Both the position numbers and the translations under genes were made by a program. From Myotis daubentonii (taxonomy: Eukaryota; Chordata; Mammalia; Chiroptera; Vespertilionidae), in assembly GCF_963259705.1 (NCBI RefSeq), contig NC_081861.1, positions 107,042,102 to 107,106,101 of the forward strand: a stretch of 64,000 nt of DNA, read 5' to 3'. Numbering within the stretch: the first letter of the stretch is position 1; each line of letters begins with the position of its first letter. Under the pieces are notes generated by a model. The model did not search any database and was not told the DNA's origin. It saw only the letters and a list, made by a program, of their open reading frames with translations. Below, one piece after another: positions 41,890 to 52,292 of this stretch.

Positions 41890-43200
41890 CCTCTGTGTAG
41901 GTTGTGTTCACTGGGTTGTTTTGGCAGCTTGGTTTCAGGCAAGCAAGTACGTATGAAATATGGGGCACAGGCTTACTCAGCTGGAGCAGCTACAGGTGGG
42001 GAGGCCAGATTGTATAGTAAGGCTCTATTGATCCCCTTGTTAGGAGCCAAAATTGGTTTAGGTGAAATGTTTGGAAATGTACTGCAATGACCTTGCTTGT
42101 AGACCAGATCACCTGGATAGGGTTCCTGCCCACCCTATCAAGGTGTAAAGGAATATAAAAAATGACACTTATCAGCACCTCCGATACCAGATAATTCCCA
42201 TAATTCCAGGAGAGATACCACAGTTTTCCAGTCTTCTCTTTAGTATTTTTCTCTTATTTGTTGTACAGAAAGTGGTCTTTTGTAGAAGCAACCTCTATGT
42301 AAGCTTTGTGCCAGATAGTTTTGGCAGGCTTGTTAGAATTGGGTAGGTTTTTATTACATCTAGGCCACTGGCTTGCTGGGCAGGAGCAGCTCTGGACAGG
42401 GAGGCCAGGTATGTGTGGTTATATACCACTAGAGGCCCAGTAAACAAAATTCATGCACTCAGGGAGGGGGTTGTCCCTCAGCCCAGCCTTCCTGCTCTCC
42501 AATCTGGGACCCCTTGAGGGATGCCTGACTACAGGTTTAGGCCTGACCCCTGTGGGACATCCCTTTCACAATCCGGAACTGCTGGCTCCCAACCGCTTGC
42601 TTGTGTGCCTGCCTTATTGCCCCTAACCACTTCTGCCTGCCAGCCTGATAACCCCCTAACCACTCCCCTGCTGGCCTGGTTGCCCCTAACTGCCCTCCCC
42701 TGCAGGCCTGGTCACCCCCAACTGCCCTCCCCTGCTGCCCCAGTAACCCCTAACTGCCCTCCCCTGCTGGCATGGTCCCCCCAAACTGACCTACCCTGTA
42801 GGCCTGTTTGCCCCTAATTGCCCTCCCCTGCTGGCCTGAAGGCCATCTTTTGGTGGCCATCTTGTGACCACATGGGGGCAGCCATCTTTGACCACATGGG
42901 GGCGGCCATCTTCTGTGAGGGTGTGACAGTCAATTTGCTTATTACATTTTTATTATATCGGATTGGTCCTGCTTTTTCCCTCTGTGCACAGAAAAATGAG
43001 CTCTGGTCATTGTGGCTGGAATGTGCTTTGGTGATCTTGCAGGTAAGTCAGAGCACATAGGTTGAGCTCCTGCCCACTGTATCAAGTTAGAAGGTGATGC
43101 AAACAATGACACTCTCCAGAACCTTCGATCCTGCAGAATTTCCGCAGTTCCCACAGAGGTCCCATGGTTTCCCAGCCTTCCCTATTCAATTACTTTCTCC
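41890..43200 (-). repeat. L1 5'UTR monomers, two units
   Basis: Unit 1 (~41890-42260) and unit 2 (~42280-43200, interrupted by a Helitron) share GTTTTGGCAG(C/G)CTTG, GGAGCAGCT(A/C), GGGGAGGCCAG/GGGAGGCCAGG, TCCTGCCCAC and CCAT/CCAC(A)GTTTTCCCAG-type blocks in the same order. Confidence 0.6.
42429..42962 (-). mobile_element. HeliBat-type Helitron, 534 bp, complete
   Basis: On minus: start TCCGATATAATAAAAATG at 42962 after A; end CTAG at 42432-42429 before T. A decayed hairpin (GTGCATGAATTTTGTTTAC) precedes the end. The middle holds a tandem repeat of about 40 bp (CCTAACTGCCCTCCCCTGC on plus, ~42680-42840). Inserted in the L1 5'UTR. The 98-aa Pro-rich frame is a repeat artefact. Confidence 0.9.
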
Positions 43201-43550
43201 TGTTTTGTTGTTCAGAAGCTCTTCAATCAGCCCCCGCTTGTCTTTCAGGGGTAATTGCTTTCTACATAGATGATATTTTAGTTTGCAAAAAGGAAGGGTA
43301 AGTTCAGCATCCACCTATGCCACAGCCATCTTGAACCTCCATAAAAGCTTTCATTTTAAAGTTCCAACATTGTATGTTCTCAATAATATAATCAGAACAT
43401 TCTGTTTTCTCAAATTTTGACTTTGCTTTTTATGAACTTTGTGTCCTGTAAGTAGACAAGTTTGTAGAAAAACAAGTTCTACCTATAATCATGTACTTAT
43501 ACTTTTGAACCAGCTATATGGTTATATTTGACTTATTCTAAATAATTTGG

Positions 43551-43555
<5 letters not shown>

Positions 43556-43590
<35 letters not shown>
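43556..43590. repeat. (TA)n microsatellite
   Basis: About 16 TA units. Confidence 0.9.
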
Positions 43591-43592
<2 letters not shown>

Positions 43593-43694
43593 GTAGAATT
43601 CTAATATGAATCCTAATGACCTGTGCCTTTGTATAATCTTTTGCCCTTGGGTTGTGTATGAAACCTGTGAATATGATGCACAATAGCTACCAGT

Positions 43695-44260
43695 TTATTT
43701 TTCTCAATTTAATTTTTTTTCAATTATAGTTTATATTCAATATTTTTATATTAGTTTTAGGTGTACAGCTTAGTGATTAGACAATAATATGCTTTACAAC
43801 ATGTTCTTCCTTTTATTTCAAGTATCTAGCCTGTACCATATATGTTCATTACATCATAGTTGACTATATTCACTAGGTTGTACTTTACATCCCTGTGCCT
43901 ACATTATATATACTCATTTGTACTACTTAATCCCATCACCTTTTTCACACAGATCCCCAACTCCCTCCTCTCTGGCTACCCTCAGTCTGTTCTTTGTATC
44001 TGTGAATCTGTTTCAGTTTTGTTTGTTTGTTTGTTTGTTTATTCTGTTCTTTAGATTCCCCATATAAGTGGAATTAGATTGTATTTGTCTTCCTTTGACT
44101 GACTTTTTTCACTTAGCATAAAACCCTCTAGATTTACTCATGCTGTTGCAAATTATAATATTTCATTACTTTTATGGCTGAGTAATATTTCATTTTATAT
44201 ATGCACCATAGCTTTTTTATTCACTCAGCTACTGATGGGCACTTGGTTGCTTCCATATCC
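43695..44260 (-). mobile_element. Old L1 3' end
   Basis: Antisense 3'UTR and ORF2 C-terminus: TTAGTTTTAGGTGTACAGCT, TCTGGCTACCCTCAGTCTGT, CATGCTGTTGCAAATTATAA, TATTCACTCAGCTACTGATG. Stops and drift throughout. Confidence 0.78.
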
Positions 44261-44274
44261 ATTTAAAGAATGGA

Positions 44275-44695
44275 TATTATCCTTAGTGTACCTGGCATAA
44301 TCTGCTGAGCCTTTACTATAAGGTAAAACAGAGCATCTCCAGCTGGTCTTGAGGGAGAAAACTGCCATATTGCAGAGAGCATGACCAACCTATAGAAGTA
44401 GAGAATTGCCTCCAGTTGATAGCCAGCAAGAAAGTGAAGAACTCAGTCCTACAATTATAAGGGATAAAATTCTTCCAAAAACCAGTGATCTGGAAAGAAA
44501 ACCCTGAGCCTTAGATGAGATTACATCTTTGGCAAACAACTTGATTTCAGCCTCATGAGACCCTTAGCAGGACTCCAGATATACTGTATACAAATTTTAA
44601 ACCATAGAAGCTGTAAGATATTAAATGGTTGTTTTAAACTGCTAAGTTTGTGGTAATTTATTATTAAGCAATAGAAGAAGAATAATGTAGAAGCT
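44275..44695 (+). mobile_element. MLT1-type MaLR LTR
   Basis: Decayed internal blocks, then AGATGAGATTACATCTTTGG-like and CAACTTGATTTCAGCCTCAT, AAACCATAGAAGCTGTAAGA, and TTTTAAACTGCTAAGTTTGT with GGTAATTTATTA near the end: the MLT1 3' order. Confidence 0.68.
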
Positions 44696-47500
44696 TTCAA
44701 CTATCTTTTCTGTTTACAATCCTATAGTTTCATAACTTTTTATCACTTAGGTCCATAGACCCAATGAAATGATGTTTTAAAAAATAAGAGAGAAATGCTT
44801 TCAAAGTGATGTATCAGGAAAGTAGTACTTGCTATAGACTGAAAAAGTATACTTTTCCATTTCTTTGTCTACATACTGGGAGAAATTCCTGACATTTAAA
44901 TTTTCAGGGATCAAGATGTGACTAAAACTCTCAAAACCATTGGAAGTCTTTCAAAAAAATAGGTCAATAGTTTCCTTTCTGTCTGTACCCATATATTGGT
45001 CTAGAGGTCAAGACCAATCAGAAGCATCTATGTACACATGATGAGGAATCATTAATTAATAGACTAGAGGTATTTTAGAGTGTTTCTCTTATTTCCCATT
45101 TTCCAAATAAAAATTATGGTCTTTTGGTCTCAAAATTCTACAATATAATTGGGGTTATAAGACTTGAAATATAAAAATTTAACAAAATTAAATAATCAGT
45201 GTATGATAACTACAGAGAGTATGAATGAAGTGCAAATTAAGTTGTAGAAACCACAAGTTTCCATAGAAGGGAGAGGTTATTTTAAGCTATACTATTCAGG
45301 TAGAGCTTCATAGCATAGTTGGGATTTTAAATATAAGTAAAATTGAATAGAGGGAGAGAAGGAGGAATGATGTTCTGATGAAGGCAAATGACTTGTAATG
45401 TGTACTTGACATCAGTGAATAAATTGACCTGCTTTCCTGGAATGGGGTGGGGGTTGTGTTTGTGAATGGCAATCTTGTAAAGGTAATTTGTTGCCAGATG
45501 GTGGAAGAATTTAAATGTCAACTTAGAGAGTTCATTCAATAGGCATTATGTATCCTGTCATTTTGAGGAGGACACTAATTATAACTTTTTACTAATGTTT
45601 CTCTATAAAATTGAAGATAATCAGTATACTTATTGTCCTTTATAGCAAGAGAAGTAGAAGCACTAGGCATTATCACCAGAAAGAAAGAGTCCTAATTATA
45701 GAGGAAATAGTACTACTGCTCTACACTGAGAGGACCATGACTATAGTATTATGTTTACTTCTTGATACTATATTTTAGAGTGATCACTAACAAAATGAAG
45801 CATGTCCAGAGCAGAACTTAATGCTTTATCTCTTATTAAAACTTTGTGAGCTTTTAAAGGTGCACTGGCAGGTCTTGGCTTTAGGGGATGATCATCATAT
45901 TGTTTATGGGCCCTTAGACATGAGGCCTTGCACTTAAAGTTCATTGTTTGTGTGTTTACTCTGAAACCTCTGCTACAATAACTGTTGAACTGCTTTCATT
46001 TTTCTTTAGGCATAAGCAAACAGCTTTTATATAGAGAAGCTGTCCAATTCATGTTGAGCAATAAACTTTTCTGGGATTGTGGTAGCAGCTGCTGCTGGTG
46101 TGTGTGTGTGTATGATTGCTTGAGCCCTTACAATCTTGGGCCTGAACATTACATGCATTATCAAAATCTAATGTCACACTTCCTTCCATAAATAGGACTA
46201 GAGGGGCATATTTTGATTATATCACTTGCTAGATCTATAAGAACACCAACAAAAATATGCTTTAGTTGCTGTCCTTTTCTTGAGCCACATTTTGCTACAT
46301 GATAGAGATTTCTTTGAAAAAAAATTAAGGAACACATAATGTTTTCAAATTTAAATTGGAAGCCACTGGAGTGGAACCTTAATGAAATGAAAGGAGTACC
46401 AAAATGTAAGCAAAAGATCTAGGCTCTCGTCTTGCCTCTGCTACTTTCTTTTTTATTGTTTTCAAGTCAATTAAACTTAGTTTCCTTTATGTGCATAATG
46501 GATATTAGACTTTCTGTTTTGTATACCTTCAGGATTGTTTAAAGAAGAAACCAAGATAATGTTTGCTAAAACACTTTAAAAACTATAAGCCCTATAAAAT
46601 GTTAACAGGTCATTTCGCCTTGTGGTTATTATTTTAATACTAAAATCATCATATCTTTTTAATATGTAAATGAACTGTTCTTACCCAGCTTAAAATCAGA
46701 ACACATCTGGTGTCTTTTTCATCAGGCTCACCCAATGAAAGTCCAAAACTAAAAAAAAAAAAAAACAATAAAGAAAAAGGAACTATATTTTAGCAAGAAT
46801 GGCACAGTTTCTGTCATTCAGTATCTAATATATCTTAGGGGTTGTCTCCATTTTAGTTGTTTGTCACTTAATCTTTTATTAATTTTTCCCTATGTAATCA
46901 CATCTCCAGTTTTCTCATGGAATCTGGTTGAAAATAAGATTCAGTTAATAAGATTCAGTTCTTATAAACAAATGTCTTATTAACAAAAGCAGTCCATGAC
47001 ATAAGTTAAGAATGCCTATACTGCACAATACTTGAGTATATACCTGAACACATGTACCTTTAAGTCTTGAAAATGAAGTGTTATACAACACATGATTAAT
47101 ATTTATGCTTTATTTTTTCAATATAGAAATAGGCAGTTCTAGCCCTGAGAAAAATTGAAAAGCAGGAAGTTTGTCTGACAGCTCTTTCAAGGTTAACCTT
47201 TATGTGGTATGCCTACCTCTGCTCTGTTTCCATAGGACCTTAATTTGGGCAGTTTGCATTGTTGGAAAGTAATATGACCAAATAGGATTCTTATAATAGT
47301 CCTCCTTTCATGGAGGTATTTATTATTCAAATAGGAATTCTTAAAAATGTGTTTTATGATCTAAAGCATGCAATGAAATGCAGCATTTCAATTATCATTA
47401 CATGAGATATAGGTGTGTGGTATGATATTTCCAGTCTCCTTTAAATAATACCTCTGAGGAAGTTTCCTACTTCCCTCATGCATGAATGGCAGCACTTTAT
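44696..47500. other. Mostly unassigned AT-rich DNA
   Basis: About 2.8 kb, the longest stretch with little recognisable repeat content apart from a MIR fragment. Frames up to 70 codons have no motifs. Could be single-copy intergenic or intronic DNA. Confidence 0.5.
46420..46600 (+). mobile_element. MIR SINE fragment
   Basis: CTAGGCTCTCGTCTTGCCTC, CTACTTTCT, TCAATTAAACTTAGTTTCCT, then ATAATGGATATTAGA and CAGGATTGTTTAAAGAAGAA follow the MIR 3' order. Confidence 0.6.
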
Positions 47501-47504
47501 ATTA

Positions 47505-49025
47505 GAAGAATTCTGATAGTTTTAATAAATGCTTTGATTCAAAGATTCCTCACTTATTGGTTTCACTGATGTTTACTTCCCATATGAAGAAAATAAATAC
47601 ACACAAAAGATAAAATCAACAAAGCCTTAGAGACCTGAGGGGCACAATAAAAATAATAACTTCCAGGTAATAGGATCTTCTAAAGTACACAAGTATATGC
47701 ATAATGATAGTCCCAGAAAGAGCTTAGAGAAAACTGCAGAAAAGGTATTTGAAGAAATAGTGAATATCATTATGAATATCATTAATGTGCACATCCAAAA
47801 AGTTTAATGAATTCCAAGTAGGGGAAACTCAAAAGAGATCCATATCTAGGCACATCATATTTAAACTGTCAAAACACAAAAGCAAAAAATAAATTTTGAA
47901 AGTGGCAAGAGAGAAGTGAGTCATCACCTACAAAAGATCCTTTAAGCTGAACTGAAGGTACTCAAGTCCTCATGAAAAAGTAAAATCCACTAGGAAAGAT
48001 AACTACCTAGGTAAATGTAAAAAACAGTACAGAGAACTTCTGGTTTCAGCTTCTCCATGTAAAGAACTTGGAAATGTTCACTCCCAGCCTCACAACAAAA
48101 ACAATAAAACAGGTGAACAAGTCAAAAATCAACAAATTTATTAAGTTATAGCAAGCTTGGAGCTAATTGGTTTTCCTATATACCAATAATTAATAGTACT
48201 TGAAATTAAAAATGCAATGCCACTTACATTAGTACCAAAAATTACTTAGGTATAGATCTAACAAAATATATACATGAAATATTTGGGAAAAAAATAAAAA
48301 TTATGATTAAGTAAATTCAGGGTTTACGTAAATGAATAGCTTCTATGTTCATTGATAGGAAGACACAATATTATTAAAATGTCATTTCCCCCCAAATGAT
48401 CTGTAGATTAAATTCAATCCCAATAAAATTCCAACAAGTTATTTCTGGAAATTGACAGATTAATTACAATGTTTATATGGCAAGGCCAAAGACACAATAT
48501 TAGAGAAGAATACCTAAGGCCGATGACTGACACTAATTTCTATCAACTTGCTATAAATCAACAGTAATTAGAGTAATGTGATATTGGTGAAAAATTAGGG
48601 AAATAGGTCAAGGATAAGAATTTAGAGCCCCCAAATAGACCCACATAAACACAGTCAAGTTCTCTTTGACAAAGCAGCAAAGGCAGTTCAATCGAAAATT
48701 AATAGTCTTTTCAAAAAATGGTATTGAAGAAACTGGACATACACATGCAAAAATGTCCAGACACAGAGCATACACCTCACCAAAAATACTTGTTTTTTAA
48801 ATCAAAGACCTTAATGCAAAACTTTAAAACTTCTAGAAGATAAAGTAGGAGAAAATCTAGATGTCTTTGTGTTTGACAATGACCTTTTAGTTACAAGCAA
48901 AGCACAATCCACAAAAGAAAAATATATTTTGGACTTTATTGAAATAAAAACTCCACTGCAAAAGACACTTTTAAGAGCATGAGAAGACAAGCCACCTATG
49001 TGAGAAAACTTTTGCAAAACCACCA
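47505..49025 (+). mobile_element. Old L1, sense ORF1/ORF2 remnant
   Basis: ORF1-like antisense-free sense text near 47640-48000 and ORF2 at 48180-49022 (GGAAGACACAATATTATTAA, CCAATAAAATTCCAACAAGT, GGCAAGGCCAAAGACACAAT, GTTCTCTTTGACAAAGCAGC, AAAACTCCACTGCAAAAGAC). Stops are frequent. It is truncated at the 3' side where an oppositely oriented L1 begins. Confidence 0.75.
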
Positions 49026-49029
49026 TTCA

Positions 49030-49892
49030 GTCCGTTAACTTCTTCTTTGGTTGATGTTTCACTTTGTTGTGCAAAAGCTTTTAAGTGTGATGTAGTCCCA
49101 TTTGTTTACTTATGTTTTTCTTTCTCTTGCATTTGGAGTCAAATATACAAAAACAATTCTGAGATAGAAGTTTATAGGCTTAGTGGCTATATTTTCTTCT
49201 ATGTATTTTATTATTTCAGGGCTTACATTTAAGTCTGTAATAAATTTTGAGTTAAATTTTTGTGAGTGGTGTAAGATCGTGGTTTAGTGACATACTTTTG
49301 CATATGCTGTCCAGTTTTCCCTATAGCACTTATTGAACAGACTATTCTTTTTTCAGTGTTCATATATTCTTGGCTTATTTGTTATAAATTAGTTACCCAT
49401 GTGGGTTATTTATGGGTTCTAAATTGTGTTCCATTAATCTGTGTGTATATTTTTCTGCCAATACCATGCTGTTTGGGTTACTATAGCTTTGTAGTAGTGT
49501 TTGAAATAAGGGAGTGTAATACCTCTGTTCATAATCTTGTGTGAGTTCCCTTGTATGTAACGTGTTGTTTTTCTCTTGCTGTTTTTAAGAATGTCTCCTT
49601 GTCTTTAACTTTTAAACTTTAATTATAATGTCTTGATGTGGATTTCTTTGTGCTCATATTTGGGACACTCTGGGCTTCCTGGATACTGGTATCTTTTTCC
49701 TTCCCTAGGTTCAATAAGTTTTCATCCATAATTTCTTCAAATAATTTTATTGCTCCCTTTCTCTCTCTTCTCCTTTTGAGACCCCTATAATGATAATGTT
49801 GAGCTGGTTGATGCAGTCCCATAAGTCCCTTTTTCTATTTCTTTTTTGCTGCTCTGATTAGGTGGGTTTCACTGTCCTGTCTTCAAGTTCAA
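49030..49892 (-). mobile_element. Old L1 remnant, opposite orientation
   Basis: 49040-49540 is antisense ORF2 (GCAAAAGCTTTTAAGTGTGA, ATTTAAGTCTGTAATAAATT, AATACCATGCTGTTTGGGTT). 49560-49890 is antisense ORF1 (TTTTTCTCTTGCTGTTTTTA, ATTTCTTCAAATAATTTTAT). It continues beyond the HAL1-like insertion at 52310. Confidence 0.75.
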
Positions 49893-49906
49893 TGATTTTA
49901 TTTTTT

Positions 49907-52292
49907 TTTAATATATTTGTTATTGATTAAGATATTACATATGTGTCCTTATCCCCACGTTACCCCCTACCCCCCACCCCCCCCGCTCATGCCCTCACAC
50001 ACCCCCATTGTCCGTGTCCATTGGTTAGGCCTATATGCTTGCATATAAGACCTTTGCTTGATCTTTCCCCCTTACCTCCACCCTCCCATACCTTCCCTCC
50101 AAGGCCAGACAGTCCAATCAATGCCTCTCCGTCTCTGGATCAATCCTTGTTCATCAGTTTATGTTGTTCATTATATTCCACAAATGAGTGAGATCATGTG
50201 GTATTTATCCTTCTCTGTCTGGCTTATTTCACTTAGCATAATGCTCTCCAGTTCCATCCATGCTGTGGCAAATGGTAAGAGTTCCTTTTTCTTCTTCCTC
50301 TTCTTAAAGAATACCTTTCAGCATTTCATATAATGCTGGTTTGGTGGTGATGAACTCCTTTAGCTTTTTCTTATCTGTGAAGCTCTTTATCTGACCTTCT
50401 ATTCTGAATGATAGCTTTGCTGGATAAAGTAATCTTGGTTGTAGGTTCTTGCTATTCATCACTTTGAATATTTCTTGCCACTCTCTTCTGGCCTGCATGG
50501 TTTCTGTTGAGAAATCAGCTGACAGTTGTATGGGTACTCCCTTGTAGGTAACTGACTGTCTTTCTCTTGCTGCTTTTAAGATTCCCTCTTTGTCTTTTGC
50601 TCTTGGCATTTTAATGATGATGTGTCTTGGTGTGGTCCTCTTTGGATTCCTTTTGTTTGGGGTTCTCTGTGCTTTCTGGACTTGTAAGTCTATTTCTTTC
50701 ACCAGGTAGGGGAAGTTTTCTGTCATTATTTCTTCAAATAGGTTTTCAATATCTTGTCCTCTCTCTTCTTCTGGCACCCCTATAATTCTGATGTTGGTAC
50801 ACTTGAAGTTGTCCCAGAGGCTCCTTACACTATCTTCATATTTTTGGATTCTTTTTTCTTTTTGCTTCTTCGGTTGGGTATTTTTTGTTTCTTTGTATTT
50901 CAAATCTTGATTCTTGGGATCCTCCTGTCTGCTGTTGGATCTCTGTATGTTATTCTTTATTTCAGTCAGTGGATGCTTAATTTCTTGTTGGTCTTTTTTT
51001 ATATACTCCAGGGTCTCACTACATTTATCAGCGGTTTCCATAAAATTCTTGAAAAACCTTATAAACGTGGTTTTGAACTCTATATACAGTCGTTTGCTTT
51101 CCTCCATTTCTATCATTTGTGACCTGTTTCTTTGTCTCCGCATTTTTTATGCTTCCCTGTGTTGATAGAGTGGTTTTGTGTTCTAGGTGTCTTATAGGGC
51201 CCAATGGCTCAGCCTCCCCAGTTACCTGAGGTGGACACTCTTGGTGCACCCCTTCGTGGTCTTTGTGCACAGTCTTGTTGTAGTTATGCCTTGATTGTTG
51301 TAGGTATCACTGGGAGGAATTGACCTCCAGGCCAATTGGCAGTGAGAATCAGCTGTGTCTGCAGTGGGAGAAATTCTGTGCTGAAGACACCCTTCTGGGG
51401 CAAGACTTGCTTCAGTGGGGCTTTGGTGCTCACTGAGTCTGCCCCCTGAGTGTGTCCCTTATGGATCTGAGGAGTTGTAATCTGGATGGTCCCACTCTGA
51501 CCACTGGGTACACTGGCTCTTGGATCTAAGGAGGTGCTAATTTAGCCTCTGCCTGAGCTTACCCAGCAGGAGCTACGAAAAGATCTGCAGATTCCCCTTC
51601 CTTTTTTGGAGTTTGGAGGTGCCCAGTTGAGGCCCAGCTGTGAAGCAATGCAAGCTGCTGTGGGGCCTTAGGCCTTCTCTTGGAAGTTCTGGGTCTGTCT
51701 GGCCCAGCTGTAATTTGTTAGGTAATTTTCAGGTTGCAAAGGGCCAGGGCATTCATATGCAAAAGCCTCTGCCTCAGCCTGGGTGGGGCGGGGTCTCAAG
51801 GAATCAACAGGGTGGAGCAAGCAGCTATGGCAGATCCTCAGCCCTGCACTAAGGGGCCACACGTCTCAGTGTCCTGGTAATTTAATTGCTGCAAGCACCT
51901 CTGAGGGAAAGCCGCCCTGGAGTTCCGAGTTCTGCCCGCTGCCAGACAGTCCAGTTTCTCCCCGTATGAGTCCTGGTTTCCCAGAGACTTCCTGGAACAG
52001 GAGTTCAGAGCAGTCAGGAGCTTGTGACTCCCTCCCGATTCAAAAAGACAGCCGCGTCCTCAGGTGTCAGCCCCTTTCCGTGCGCTCAAGCCTCTGTACC
52101 TTTGCACTTTACCTCCGCAGCTCCTAACTCTCAGTGTGCTTTTCTCTTTCCTTCTAGTTGTAGAATTTCCACTCAGCCAGCCTTCCTGTAGTTCTGGATG
52201 ATGTCAGTTTTGTCTTTTTGTTGTATTTTTGAAGTTGTTGTAGGAGGCAGCAATTTCGGTGTTTACCTATGCCGCCATCTTGGTTTCTCCTC
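49907..52292 (-). mobile_element. HAL1-like ORF1-only L1, copy 2 (intact ORF1)
   Basis: Minus order: 5' end at 52292 (GGAGAAACCAAGATGGCGGC), GC-rich 5'UTR to ~51150, intact ORF1 (51143-50304), a short purine-rich junction, the last ~30 codons' worth of ORF2, and an L1 3'UTR. CAATGATTTTATTTTTT (49890-49906) and CATTGATTTTCTTTTTT (52293-52309) form a 17-bp duplication with two mismatches. Complete ends with no reverse transcriptase show it moved as a 2386-bp half-L1 using enzymes in trans. Same plan as 15885-18258. Confidence 0.8.
50304..51143 (-). CDS. L1/HAL1 ORF1p-like RNA-binding protein, 279 aa
   Basis: ORF1p trimerises through a coiled coil and coats L1 RNA as a chaperone in cytoplasmic particles. 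Here residues ~1-108 are charged and coiled-coil-like (MEESKRLYIEFKTTFIRFFK, LEYIKKDQQEIK). Residues ~110-165 form the RRM (SLWDNFKCTNIRIIGVPEEE, ENLFEEIMTENFPYLVKEID). Residues ~166-279 form the C-terminal domain (RTPNKRNPKRTTPRHIIIKM, LSADFSTETMQARREWQEIF, LYPAKLSFRIEGQIKSF), ending TKPALYEMLKGIL. Shorter than typical L1 ORF1p (~340 aa), mainly at the N-terminus. No stop or frameshift. Start chosen as the first in-frame Met. It is the only long, credible reading frame in the window; expression is unknown. Confidence 0.8.
   Translation of the reverse strand: MRRQRNRSQMIEMEESKRLYIEFKTTFIRFFKNFMETADKCSETLEYIKKDQQEIKHPLTEIKNNIQRSNSRQEDPKNQDLKYKETKNTQPKKQKEKRIQKYEDSVRSLWDNFKCTNIRIIGVPEEERGQDIENLFEEIMTENFPYLVKEIDLQVQKAQRTPNKRNPKRTTPRHIIIKMPRAKDKEGILKAARERQSVTYKGVPIQLSADFSTETMQARREWQEIFKVMNSKNLQPRLLYPAKLSFRIEGQIKSFTDKKKLKEFITTKPALYEMLKGIL

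Larger units (their letters stand above)
38645..43345 (-). mobile_element. Near full-length old L1, interrupted
   Basis: Minus order: 5' end near 43345 (GGTTCAAGATGGCTGTGGCA), 5'UTR with two repeated units (41890-43200), ORF1 region (~41200-41800; ATTTCTTCAAGTAATTATTT, AGGATCCCTATAATGTGAAT), ORF2 (38650-40970; RT antisense near 38930-39060 and 39390-39470). It lacks the ORF2 C-terminus and 3'UTR. Carries a VES fragment and a Helitron. No frame longer than ~70 codons survives. Confidence 0.72.

Noticed and set aside
41902..42178. Small frames as a host gene near 42 kb
   Set aside because: They lie in repeated L1 5'UTR units and show no conserved protein content.
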